From Dimorphilus gyrociliatus (taxonomy: Eukaryota; Annelida; Polychaeta; Dinophilidae), in the NCBI GenBank assembly GCA_904063045.1, contig CAJFCJ010000016.1, positions 310,001 through 374,000 on the forward strand: a DNA stretch of 64,000 nucleotides. Reading direction: 5' to 3'. This document shows positions 43,861 to 55,161 of the stretch, one piece after another. The stretch's first letter is position 1, and each line of letters begins with the position of its first letter. The notes beneath the pieces were generated by a model. That model did not search any database. It was not told the origin of the DNA and saw nothing but the letters and a program-made list of their open reading frames with translations. The position numbers and the translations under genes were made by a program.

Positions 43861-45041
43861 TCTCTTTCATATCATATACGACTAGAGAAATGAGTGATTA
43901 AAAAATAATAATACTAGAGTGAATTGAACCTTAACTACCGATGGAAAATCACCGTACTCCATCAAACGCCGTTAAGAGACGCGCGAAATTGTAGCGTTAA
44001 GATTAAAGAGACGTTTCGCCTAAACGCCTTTGATTACATAGGCGAACAGGATTTTCTTGTAATTGCCAGTTTGTTTTTGTCTTTTTTTGCAGAGGCGCTA
44101 TTTGCCAAGGTCTATGATAGAGAGCAAGTTATACCTCAATGGTTGTTTACTATAACTTTTTGGTTGGGCTACTGCAACAGGTACGAATATTTCATCACTC
44201 GTATATAATCTCTCTGTTCCTTTTGAGATATCCCACGAGAGACGCTTTCCTTACTAGGGAAATATAAGAGAATATTAAAAGGGTAACAGGGTGGGGCAGG
44301 GCAAAAAAGATGACACTTTTCTTGTATTTATGCATAGTATATAGAATACTTTTTTTACGAAAAGAAAACGTGGGAACTCTCCTTTTGGTGTAAAACAAAT
44401 ATACAAAGTAACAAGTCGAGGTATTACGTTTTTAATGAAACTTTGTAATAAGAAAGTTACTGGACTGCTCTGTTTGTTTAAATGTTACTTTACATATTCT
44501 TCTAAAAATATATACTCTAAAATCCTTGTTGGGATGAAAAAGAAATGATTTTTTCACCCTTGATGATGTACTTTCCTCTTCCTTTCACAGCCTCATGAAT
44601 CCTATAATCTATGCCTGCTCGAGTCGGGAATTTAAAAGAGCCTTCGTCCGTATTCTCAGATGCCAATTTGCCAAAAGTAGGAGGAGGTTGCCTGGTGAAA
44701 ATTCTTTTGCAACGGAAGCACCATCAGCAACAGCTTCTGCAACAGACCTTCGTCAAGTTGGTCGTAAAAAAGCTTTATATAGGAGAAAATTCAAAAAGTT
44801 CTGGAATCGAGGAAAATCCTATCTCGATTCAGATCAGGATATATCAATGGAGGAGTGTAATAGCCTAATGAACAGAAGAAAAGAAGATAACGGAAGGTTA
44901 GACTGTCCAAGGACTCGTATACCCACGAGGATACCGGACATTGTTATTGAAGAATTGACTGCAGAGCCACCTATAGATGTAGAAAAACCTCGTAAGCGAG
45001 TTCCAACTTCCGATGGAAGAGACAGTATAATGTGGTTATAG
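31713..45041 (+). CDS. Alpha-1-adrenergic-like amine GPCR
   Basis: 470 aa in four exons: 31713-32083, 33230-33732, 44093-44180, 44591-45041; introns phase 2, 1, 2, all GT-AG. The ATG follows TTGCAG. The N-terminus has NYS, NSS and NST glycosylation sites. TM1 has [12 protein letters not shown]3 carries the amine-binding Asp (AMDVLCC) and [11 protein letters not shown] with R124. TM5 has [10 protein letters not shown] with the agonist serines. The third loop and TM6 ([19 protein letters not shown], then [12 protein letters not shown]) match vertebrate alpha-1 receptors almost residue for residue; TM7 has [18 protein letters not shown], followed by [14 protein letters not shown]. The tail is long, basic and then acidic. 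The family couples to Gq and binds noradrenaline; in invertebrates octopamine or tyramine receptors are relatives, but the loop match favours alpha-1. Intron 3 (33733-44092) is 10.4 kb. Confidence 0.93.
34523..34561. repeat. (TA)n microsatellite
   Basis: About 19 TA units within intron 3 of the amine receptor. Confidence 0.95.
38037..38068. repeat. (TC)n microsatellite
   Basis: About 16 TC units within intron 3 of the amine receptor. Confidence 0.95.
39205..39241. repeat. (GA)n microsatellite
   Basis: About 18 GA units within intron 3 of the amine receptor. Confidence 0.95.
43821..43858. repeat. (AT)n microsatellite
   Basis: A perfect AT tract of 19 units, 235 bases before exon 3 of the amine receptor. 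Confidence 0.95.
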
Positions 45042-45606
45042 AGAAGAAGAATTTTCCACGCTCTTTAAGACTTTTTAATAACGCTCTCTCCTAATTGAAG
45101 AGAGTGAAAAAGAGAAAGAAAAAATGAAAAAAATCTATTTTGTCTTCCAGATAATAAGATAGTAATTAATCATGAGATAACGGAAGAGCTGATTTTACCA
45201 ATTACTGCAGGAAAATGCATTCCGATATCTAATAGAGAGAAGAATTATGAAGAAAAGGGGAAATGAACAAAAGAAAGCTGTTTCAAGTGGGGAATCAAGC
45301 AAAGAAGAAAGGATTTTAAAGGCGTGAAAGCACGAAAAGGAAAAAATTTGAAAAAAAAAATATTAGTAAGACTAATTAACTGAATTTACCACCGAAATGT
45401 TTTTTTTATTAACGATTCATAATTAACTGAATAAGTTAATTATTAATTTTTATTTGTTTTTTTTTTTTAAAAAAAAAAAGAAGACAAACGAAAAACTTTT
45501 ACAAAAAATTATTTTCTTTTTTTGAAACAAAAAAAAAATCCACCGAAAATCTTGAATTTTTCAAAAACATGAAAATTATTAATTCTAGATAAATACATTG
45601 ACCGTT

Positions 45607-45771
45607 GATTTTCTTCTTCTTCTTCTTCTTCTTCTTCCTCATCTTCTTCTTCTTTCTATTCTTTATCTTTCCTCCTTTAATCATCTCTACTATTTTTTTT
45701 TTTTTTGAAAAAATGAAAGAAAAGTTAAAAAAGAAGAGAAAAGAGGAAAGAAAAGAAGAAGAAAAAAAAAC
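45607..45771. repeat. Polypyrimidine tract followed by polypurine tract
   Basis: About 90 bases made largely of TTC units and T runs are followed at about 45706 by about 65 bases of A/G-only sequence. The two halves are roughly complementary, so the single strand can fold back, and the duplex has H-DNA (triplex) potential. It lies about 570 bases 3' of the amine receptor stop. Confidence 0.7.
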
Positions 45772-47945
45772 AATACCAATTACTTAATTATTCGGTAATT
45801 AGATGCTGAAAGGACAATTAGGACATTGATTTTAATGTATTCGAACACGAGAAAAGGCTCTTTTTTCTCATTTTTTTTTATATAGAAATAACAAAAGAAA
45901 AATTTTAATACAAAAAAAAAATTGTTGATAATAATTTATTTATTAATTTCTTTCTTTATTTGATTTACTTGAATTGTTGCCAGTTTTTTCTAAGCTATTT
46001 ATATATATATAAGTTTATTAATATTACACGCAACATGCTGAACATTATGTTTATATGTCATTATATTGCAGATATATACAGTAGTTCTTTTTTTTTGGGG
46101 AAAAAAACCCGTATGTTAATAACATTATGTCTAATACTTTAGGATTGCTCAAAAGCCGGATTAACGTTAATCTGATATAATCTCTTTCCAACATCCAATT
46201 CGGGACGCTTTAGGCCTTCTTAGGAAATATTTCTACATCTTTCGTTGTGTTGTCTTCGGTTGCAAGTTAGGTTTTTACTTAGGGTAGAGTTTCCTTGTTT
46301 GAAGGGCGACTAGGTTTGCATTACAAAGCTTTATTATTTAACAGATATGATACGGGGCTAAGTTGAATATTTGGAAAGATGACTATGACCTATGCTATAT
46401 GTTTATGATACGATAGTTAAGGAGTTCCAAGTGGTAAAAGAGAAAGATAAAGAAAAAGATGGAGAGAGAGAGAGAGAGAGATGGAGAGGGGCAGAGATAT
46501 TGAGAAAAGGGGAAAAGAGAAAGAAATTGTGAGAGAATTAGAACAGAGACAGGCAGAGAGAGAAAGAGAAATAACATGAATAATGTTCTCGATCACATTA
46601 AGATGTTATCTCCGTCATATTTATAATTAATAATTCATATTTTAAAGGCAAAACTAACTTTTTAAACCCTTTATACTTTAATTTTACTATTTAAAAATAT
46701 TAATATTCATCAAGAAGTATTAAGACAACAAGAAAAAATACGAAAACAAAAATGGCTTTCGGCAATATTTTTCATTTCAGAATACCTTTGAGACGAATTA
46801 AATCATAGTCGATTGTTACGGCAGTCTACTTATAGGAACATAGACACAGTCAGATACTAATCCATTAAACTCCCTAATACTTTAGTAAGATTATATTTAT
46901 TGAATATTTTGTTGTATATTTAAGGATTCTCGTAACAAACATGACAGATAAAAAGCAAATTAGTAAATATAGGTTAATCAACCCTAACTTATAATAAAAG
47001 ATACTAGAGGAAAAACAACAAGAAAGACACAAAGGATATATTGTAGACTTTATATAGAATAATACATTAAATTTGATAATTTATTTGTGTCGAAGGAAAT
47101 ACACGGATTAATTAAGTAGTGTAATCAATCAAACACTAATTATAAACCTTCTCCCTAGACCGTGAACCCTACCTCTAATCTTTTCGTAATTATCCCCTTT
47201 ATTATTTTAATATAAAAACTGAATCATTTCGGCTGTTTTAACCGAAATGCTTAGATCGTAAATAATAACTGTAGACATCCTTCTTCCTTTCATTTTCTGT
47301 ATATCTATCTATCTATCTATCTAGTCTACTCCATTCTTTCTTTCATATCAACATACAAGTAGAGAGAGAGAGAGAGACATTCTGGATTATCAACTACACA
47401 CCAGGTGGCCCATTCCTTTGAAACAAAATTTTCTCTATACAAAAGTATCAATTTGTTATTATATTTTAATTTAAACTATCAACTTTCAAATTATATTGAA
47501 AAGGAAAAAAATCATTAATTTTATTCGTTTATTTACTTAATTAAACTAGTATATTTTTATCATTTGTATCATGACTAATTAGGAGAATTGTATTTGGTCT
47601 TAGACTAGCTTAACCATTTCATCCCTTAAGGTTCATTTGAAGATCAGTCATTCGAAAATTAAGAATTTTCACTATTGTAAAATACATATACAGTATTACT
47701 ATTTATACGGTTTATATACATATATACATATACTAATATATGTAATGCATAAATAAATACTAGACAGTAATTTAAAAATCAATCTTTTCAAGCGCCTTAC
47801 GCATGCGCAATAAAAAATAGAATAGAAAGAACAGAAAATATAATATTTCTCTTTTTTTTTCCTCTTCAATATATTTTTTTTTTAATGTCAAAGTACTCAA
47901 TAAAGACTATTTTTATATTTATAATACTCGATTAAATCAAAGAAA

Positions 47946-47960
47946 GCACCATCTAACGGC
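47946..47960 (-). promoter_or_regulatory. CTCF-like motif variant (CGTTAGATGGTGC on minus)
   Basis: A weaker variant of the TAGATGGCG motif, about 630 bases upstream of the channel start. Confidence 0.25.
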
Positions 47961-48266
47961 TATATTGTAAAGAAATGAATGTACTTTACAAGTAATTAAT
48001 ACTAATAAATAAATATGAATAAATATAACTTTTGCATTGAGTATTGTATTTATCATATTTTCTCTTTGTTCCTTTCCAAGAATTTGCCCTTCATTCCTAA
48101 TTCCTCTTTCTTTTTCTTATTAATAATCCGCTTATATATTCATTTTCTCTCATTCTCTCTTTATTTAATAAATGATAGAATAAAAAATTATTAAAGAATT
48201 TTTATAGCCTTTTTTTCTTAATGTATGCTGAGATTTATTCCTTATCCTTTTCCCGCTTTTGGCCTT

Positions 48267-48270
<4 letters not shown>

Positions 48271-48299
<29 letters not shown>
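48271..48299. repeat. (TC)n microsatellite
   Basis: About 14 TC units, 290 bases upstream of the channel gene start. Confidence 0.95.
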
Positions 48300-48303
<4 letters not shown>

Positions 48304-48590
48304 GTCTTTCTCTCTTTCCGGTTTTCCCTCTTCTCTTTACCATATTGTTTTTGTAGCTTAACGATTAAATACGTAATGATCACACTGCCTAGAGTATTTA
48401 TTCAGCTAATTGCTTACTTTACTCTCATGAATAAATTAAGTTTCTCCGAGTTATAAGTTAAACTATTGGAAAGCTAGGTAGGAAACGCATCAAAGCGGAT
48501 CGTGAGATTGAATTCTAAGAAGAAAGGGAAAGGATATCAAATAAGTTCCGGTCAATTTTTTCCATTCCATTTTAGGTTATCTAAAGCAGG

Positions 48591-50059
48591 ATGAGGATAT
48601 TTTTATTTCTCTTCAGCTTATTTAGCCTTATCAACGGAAATTTTGCTCAAGGAAAGTTTACTTTTTAATTTCTTTTTCATTGTATAGAGCATTGTATACA
48701 TGCTTATGAGTTATATTAATAAGTAAATATTAATATATGATGAGATATTTGAACGAAACAGAGAGTATTGAAGAGAAAATCTATGAGAAACTTTTCAAAG
48801 ATTATCCAAAGACTAGACCAAAAAAGGATTCGTTTAAACCAGTTATCGTTGAAGTTGGTTTAAGTATTCTACAAATTTTTGACCTAAATGAACAAACGCA
48901 AACCTTTACAACTACCTGCAAAATAGTAGTAAGTTGGTTAGATGATTATTTGGGTAATTAAACAACTGCTCTCTTGTAGATAGTAAATTAACATTTTACT
49001 ATAAATAATTAGGTTGGAATATCACTCAAACGGGACCAGTTTATACTCTACAAATAAAAGGTCGCAATATCTGGTTACCAGATATTGTTATAACTAACAG
49101 TGCCGCCAAGATGGACCAAAGATCAGCCTGGGAATCCAGCGACGTTCAAATTACATACCAGGGCTCCATCTTTTGGCTAATAGGCGGTAAATTGCAAACT
49201 TTCTGTCAATTAGATATGACCTATTTCCCTTTCGATCACCAACTGTGCCTCATAACACTTGGAACATGGTCTCATAGTACAAGAACTTTAATTTTAAAGA
49301 ACTTGTCCTCAACGGTTGATTTAAGCTTTATGGAAGAGAACGGTGGTTGGGTGATTCTTTGGACAAGAGTCGAACCAACAATTTTTCCGGCTAGTAGATT
49401 CGAATTAACAAGCACAGTATCTTATTTATTTTGCTTGAAGAGGAGAACTTCTTATCACATGATTAACATTATAGTACCTTGTGTAGTAATATCGATTTTA
49501 GCCGCATTGGGATTTCTAATACCCAGCGAAGCCGGTGAAAAAATCTCCTATGGCATAACAGTCTTATTATCATTTACCGTATTCCAATTAAAATTAGCCG
49601 ATTCCATACCGGAAAGTAGTCTATCAACACCAATTCTGTGTAAGTTAATGCTCCTTTCTTCCACTGTTTTCCATTTTTCCCAAATTAGATTGAAATAACT
49701 CTCACTAAATCTTTTTAACAGCGATTTATCTGACAATTACAATGATTCTATCCGGTTTATCCGTTTTATCTTCAATGTTTATTATAAGATTCCATTTCAA
49801 TAAGAAACAACCGCCTAAATTATTAACTAAGATTTGTTTTGGAAAGAATCATTTAAGAAATGATTTATCACCTTCTCAAATCGATAACGAAATTAGAAGA
49901 AGATGGAAGAAAATAGCAAACAGACTCAATTATATTTTGATGCTCATATTTTCAACAATAATTATTATAGTCTCAATAACAATGTTAAATATTTTGCCAC
50001 TATCCTCACCAAACAAATGTATTGAAGCTGATTTTTTTTCTTCTAATTACACAACCTAA
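48591..50059 (+). CDS. Cys-loop ligand-gated ion channel subunit, nicotinic-receptor-like, non-alpha
   Basis: 412 aa in four exons: 48591-48655, 48745-48953, 49013-49639, 49722-50059, all GT-AG and in phase. Exon 1 is a signal peptide (MRIFLFLFSLFSLINGNFA). The extracellular domain has the WLPD motif and a Cys-loop of exactly 13 residues between C156 and C170, with FPFDHQ inside. Loop C lacks the adjacent Cys pair of alpha subunits. M1 begins MINIIVPCVVISIL. M2 (GEKISYGITVLLSFTVF) keeps the Glu before the pore typical of cation-selective channels. The M3-M4 loop is short, about 60 aa, with the basic stretch RRRWKK before M4. It should assemble into pentamers at the plasma membrane; the ligand is unknown and need not be acetylcholine. 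The first donor (GTTTAC) is weak, so exon 1 is the least certain part. Confidence 0.9.
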
Positions 50060-50420
50060 CTAAAGGTTATTTTTATCTATACTCTCTCGTTCCATATCTC
50101 CCTCTCTCCTCTGTCTGTCTTTCTCTCTCTCCTAACAACTAAAAATGAATAAATTAAATGACGATATAATTCCTCCATTTATTGCAATAAATATTTCAAC
50201 AGTTTCGAGTATTATTTGAACAGAAGTAAACTCGTAAAGTTATATTGAACAGTAAGTAATACAGATGCTGAATAAGCCCGTGACAAACCTTTTCAATAGA
50301 AAATGGAACAAAAATTAATTACAGTTTTACAATAAAATGGAATGTAAAACAAGCAGAAGAATAATAAATAGAAAAAAAAACAATTAGAACACTTTCTTTT
50401 TTTTTTAGGTAGTATCTTTA

Positions 50421-51384
50421 TTATATGCAGCAAGTCTTAATTTTGGTAGATTTACCTAGAACCAGATTAATGTCGTTTGATATAAACTTTGAATCGGAAT
50501 GTAAAGAGACTAGTTCCTATGAGAAGAAAAGAAGTTTTAATATTAAACTATAAAGAAAAAGATGAAAATTGAATAATAAAAACCTTAGTTAAATTTATAA
50601 ATGATTCATTTATATTACAACAATCCTTTGCGCTTACTTCAATCATACTAAACATATTATATTTTTCGCTAAAGAGCTTTGCCTTTTCAGTACTAATCCG
50701 TCGAGCTTGTTCCAAATCACACTTATTCCCTAGAATAGAATATTTCAAAGTCACTATTCTCTCATAATTAATTAAATTCAGAATTCCTTTATTCAATTAA
50801 CTTTTACTATTTAATTATGATTCTCTTTATTACCTATTAATACTTTAAGTACGTTATTTCCAGTGTACTTTCGAACATCTTCTAACCATTTTTCAATATT
50901 TTCAAATGATTTCTCCTTAGTAATATCGTATACTAAGAGAACAGCGTGTGCAGATCTATAATAGGATTGAGTAATTGTCTTGAATCTCTCTTGTCCCGCC
51001 GTATCCCATATTTGTAGCTGTTTTTTTCGTTTTTTTCGAATGGAAAATGAATAATAGAAATGTTATTGGTTTATGAATAACAAAGAGAAGAGGAGTAACT
51101 CTATCCCTTATTATTCTTATATATTCTCCTATGTAGTAATTGATTCTATTATACTTATTTTACACATTAATATAGAGTAACTCGAAGAATTTGTTTACCT
51201 TTATTTTTTTGTCATCAATTACGATTGTTTTCATTGTAAAATCAACACCAATTGTTGAACCGTACTGTTCCATGAATAGACCACTTTTGAAACGTTGAAC
51301 TATACACGTTTTACCAACACCGGCGTCACCAATTAGTACAATTTTGAAGAGGTAATCGAATTGTTCTACTTCGTCCGAATCCAT
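50421..51384 (-). CDS. Rab19/Rab43-like small GTPase
   Basis: 203 aa in four exons: 51384-51199, 51017-50834, 50729-50584, 50516-50421 (phases 0, 1, 0). All five G motifs are present: GDAGVGKT (19-26), [11 protein letters not shown] (switch I), WDTAGQE (66-72), NKCD (125-128) and SAK (156-158). The N-terminus ([16 protein letters not shown]), the switch I region and [10 protein letters not shown] resemble Rab43 and Rab19. The protein ends KTCCI, a double-Cys signal for geranylgeranylation, which supports the last exon although that exon is short and diverged. Rab19/43 act in Golgi and endosomal traffic and, for Rab19, cilium formation; this is family knowledge. The gene is convergent with the channel gene (361 bases) and divergent from the transporter gene. 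Confidence 0.95.
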
Positions 51385-51839
51385 TATTGGAACGAATTTA
51401 AAGGGCTATATGAAACTTGGGAGAAAATTTCTACCAAATGAAATATCTTACAACAATTTACACAGAATTATTCCAGTCTTTGTACCTTTATTTATAATTG
51501 AAAATGTAGGAGTCGTAATAATCAATAAAAGTTGCTTCTTCAACGATATTTTTTGAGCCTAAATTTTCTGACTGCGTTGAAATTATGTCTTGATTACTAA
51601 TTTGTTCATAATATAGATGTCGCTAGCTACCTAAAGAGAACGTATATTCTAAATGCTTTTTTTTTAGCTATATTCTAATAAGTTCAAGCCTGTTTTACTG
51701 TCATACTTAAAAAAAAGGAGCTCGAAACAATTACGATAGTGTCATATTTTAATGGAATAGGCCTATATTATAAGGTACAAATAGATATTAGGATTCAAGG
51801 CCTTAGAAACTTGGTTAAAACACTTACAGATATTAAGTT
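51385..51839. promoter_or_regulatory. Candidate bidirectional promoter, Rab / SLC16-type transporter
   Basis: 455 bases separate the two divergent start codons. No canonical TATA box was placed with confidence. A CTCF-like variant (TATAGATGTCGC) sits at 51611-51622, roughly mid-way, and AGGCCT occurs at 51761. Confidence 0.4.
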
Positions 51840-54336
51840 ATGGAGAAGAAATATCCCAAACAATTTGAGCCTGATTCGGGTTGGTCATGGATGATTCTTT
51901 TATCCGCCTTCTTTTCAAATTTCATTTTTGACGGAATCATATTCTCATTTGGTATTTTTCTTCCCGAAATTCTACTTCATTACGAATCGAGTCATGCATT
52001 AACTTCGTGGGTTGGTTCGACTATAAGCGCCGTTTACGCTCTCGTTGGACCGCTTGCGAGCTATTTAGCAGAAAGATTCGGGTGTAAATTAACAACTATC
52101 ATTGGAAGTATTCTAGCCGCTTCGGGTTTTGTTTTATCTACTTTTTGTACAGAAATATGGCAATTAATAATTACCTATGGTATTATATCTGGTGTTGGTT
52201 TTGGTAAGTCATAGAAATAATCTAGATGTACTTAGACAAAAAATAAGAGAATAATTCAAAGATTGTTGTTCTTTCTTTTATTTAATGACGGAGGAGGAGG
52301 AGGAAAGGAATAATAAAGAAGAAAACAGATAATTATTACTGTTATTATTATTAAGACAATGCGACTTAATCTAGATTATATCTATGGGTTTAATGTATCT
52401 CTGCTCGTATGTTATGATTGGTCATTACTTTAACAAATGGAGGGCATTCGCCACTGGATTCTCATCATGTGGTTCGGGTGTGGGAACATTCGTTTTTGCT
52501 CCGCTTTCCGCCTACTTAATTGAACAATTTGGGTGGAGGGGAGCGTTACTCATACATGCTGGTATTACTTTACAAGGTTGCGTAATAGGTATGACATTCA
52601 GAAGTGTAAATGAATTAACAACAAATGCTGATGGAACAAATGAGAAAAATAAAGGCAAGAAGAGAACAATCGACTTTAAACTTCTTCTGAATATCCCATT
52701 TATGCTTTTCTGTATATCATCGTTCCTCTGCGCAATCGGTAAGTTAAATGTTGTAGTTTCTTTCTTTTTCTCTTTTACTGAGAGGACATTATTTTTAAAT
52801 GTCACCTATATAATTCAAGCATGACACAATTTAAAATTCGAGGTCGTTCAAGTCATGATTATGTACAAAAAAAAAGAAAATAACACTTTACAAAGTATAT
52901 ATTACGTCGTTTAATTGATTTATCTATATAACTATCTGTCTTTCTTCATCCAACTCTTTCTTTCTCTCTCTCTCTCTCACATAAATAGTGAGCTATTAAC
53001 ATATTAAATTATTGCTATTTATTTATTATCCTGTGTGTTAAACCTCTATTATTTTAGGGGTAGAAATAACAAGTTAAGTTTAATTTAATGAAAATGTATA
53101 AATCTAAACTAGATACTCAAGACAAAACTAATCTGTTCAAAAATCAGATTATACTTGGCTTATCTTCAGTATCAGTTAAAGGTAGATGATCTATTTAAAA
53201 ATCACGATTGAGCAATGTCAATTGAAGTTAGTCAAACAACAAAAAAAAGAACTATTACTAATGTACATTATATTCCAATAGATGGCGTATTAAAATATAT
53301 TATATACATATTTATTGAGTAATTTATAAGCTTGTACTTTGTCAAATCCGAATTTCTTTCGATTAGATATCATAATTAACAAATCACCTGTTTGTATACT
53401 TAAATACGATAGTAAGCCTTATCTATTCTCAATAGTAAGTATAACCATACAAATATATATATCAGCACGTGTCGTAATTAAAATATATTATCAAACTTAT
53501 TTCGCTTGTTAATTAGTTTCTAATGAATATTCATATATTAATATAATGTAATACATATTTGTTTTGCAGGATTCTTTGTACCTTCAACATATTTGCCCGA
53601 TTATGCAATATCAAAAGGGATTAGTCGGAGAAAAAGTGCATTTTTACTAAGTTTATTTGGTATCTTTAATACTTTGGGTAGAATTGTTTGCGGTTTAATA
53701 TCTGACAATTCGAAAGTAGACCCACTTCAAATATACTACCTTGCTCTAATTGCTGGCGGATGTACAACCATGTTTGTCAGTTTTATGGTAGCTTATTGGC
53801 AACTATGCATCTACGCTGCCATATATGGAATAACAATTGGTAAGCATAAACAACTGGAAAGGAAGATAGCTACTGGATTAACTTTTGTCATATTAATAAT
53901 TTAATCTCTTCTTTCAGCAATATATGTTTCTTTATGTGCAATTATCATAATCGACCTATTAGGTCTTGAAAAACTATCCAACGCTTTTGGATTTTTAAAC
54001 ATGTTTCGTGGCTTTTCAACATTCATCGGAGTTCCAACTGCAGGTTTATTTACTTTATAATATATTAATACATGTACAAGTTTTATAGTACTATATGAAT
54101 TTTAATAATTAGGTGCTTTATATGATATATCGGGAAACTATCGTTTGGCCTTTTATGTAGCTGGTGGTGCTATTGCTGCATCAGGTTTAATATGCATACC
54201 ATTAAAATGCTGCCTACGGTGGCGAGAAGAGAAAAGAAAGTTAAAGGCAATTAATAAAATAGTAGTTGTTGACGAAGAAACGTCCCTACTGAAAAAGAAA
54301 TCACCAGAACTTACTAGTCGTATTACTACTTGTTAA
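51840..54336 (+). CDS. Monocarboxylate-transporter-like MFS protein (SLC16 family)
   Basis: About 444 aa in five exons: 51840-52203, about 52388-52738, 53570-53839, 53918-54043, 54113-54336. All introns are phase 1. The first is problematic: its donor is strong (G|GTAAGT), but family alignment puts the next exon at GT|TTA, after ATGG instead of AG. The N-terminus has the SLC16 signature (PDSGWSWMILLSAFFSNF). TM4-5 give the family pattern YFNKWRAFATGFSSCGSGVG. A hydrophilic loop (about 201-223, Asn/Lys-rich) separates the two six-helix halves, and TM8 has LFGIFNTLGRIVCG. The C-terminus is cytosolic and charged (EETSLLKKKS). The family moves lactate, pyruvate, ketone bodies, aromatic amino acids or creatine across the plasma membrane; the substrate cannot be assigned here. 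Confidence 0.9.
53275..53290 (+). promoter_or_regulatory. CTCF-like motif (CCAATAGATGGCGTAT)
   Basis: Full core match inside the 831-base second intron of the transporter gene, the longest intron in the compact right-hand part. Confidence 0.35.
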
Positions 54337-55161
54337 TTAATTAATTAATATTCATATATTCATATCTACTTTGCACATATATTTACATATATATGTTAAA
54401 CAAAGCACAGGACAAATAATCTAAAAAGTCACTAACTAAAAAAACTATTTATTGTTGAACCAAAAGAGAAAAAAAAAAGTTGAAAAATATTTTCACTATA
54501 CTTGTTTTTATTCAATTAATTGTGTATATTATATTTTAATATTGTTAAAATGTTAATATTCATAATTACTACTTGAAATATATAATCTTCCTCTAACGGA
54601 AGTTTAAAACTATTGTTGTTGTTGTGTTTTTTCTTTTCTTTTCCCATGGCATAAATTATTTTAGGTTTATGTTTCTTTTCAACTATTATTCTGCATCCAA
54701 GAATTGATTATTAGATATTGAATGACGAGGAATATAATCCAAAGATCTATTTAAATTTAAGCCGTAAATAACGTTGGGAAACCTTTCACTAGGTGTATAG
54801 TAGTTTATCAGTCAATTTTTTTTCTTAGCAGTGCCTTTTCTTTTATAATTAGGCGCACATGAGGAAACTTCAAACATATAATTTGCACTTTAACCCTGTC
54901 AAACTAAACTTATTTGAATCAAATGTGCCTAAAATTGAGAGAGAAAAAGAGTGGGAAGAGAGAACTAAATAAAATGTTTTATATTAAAAGAATAACGTCC
55001 TATTAGTATTAATTTTACTAAAAAGAGAAAAAAAAGGCCTAATCCTATCCCTAAATATATTTAGAATCGCTAAAGCGTATAACATCGACCTATTTATATT
55101 ATATGTGAAGAGGCGGTCTCCTTTGCACTGAATGGTACATATTCAATTTTCTTGAATAAAA
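54337..55161. other. Intergenic region, transporter 3' to lectin/ShKT gene 5'
   Basis: AT-rich, with a TTG repeat near 54614 and no exon supported. The promoter of the downstream secreted protein should be in the last 200 bases. Confidence 0.5.

Larger units (their letters stand above)
33733..44092 (+). other. 10.4-kb intron 3 of the amine receptor
   Basis: It splits TM6 from TM7. No nested gene was supported on either strand. It contains TA tracts (34523-34561, about 37642-37671, 43821-43858) and TC/GA tracts (38037-38068, 39205-39241, 39843-39870). Patches with more GC and CpG stand out from the AT-rich background near 36120-36420, 40090-40360, 40600-40930, 42765-42835 and 43930-44060. These may be enhancers or other conserved elements. 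Confidence 0.7.
45042..48590. other. Amine receptor 3' flank and intergenic region
   Basis: No exon was supported. The first 750 bases are probably 3' UTR or flank, rich in purine and pyrimidine runs. Further on are a GA tract near 46459-46480, a CTAT repeat at 47304-47323, a CTCF-like site at 47946-47960 and a TC tract at 48271-48299. The channel promoter should lie in the last few hundred bases. Confidence 0.55.
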
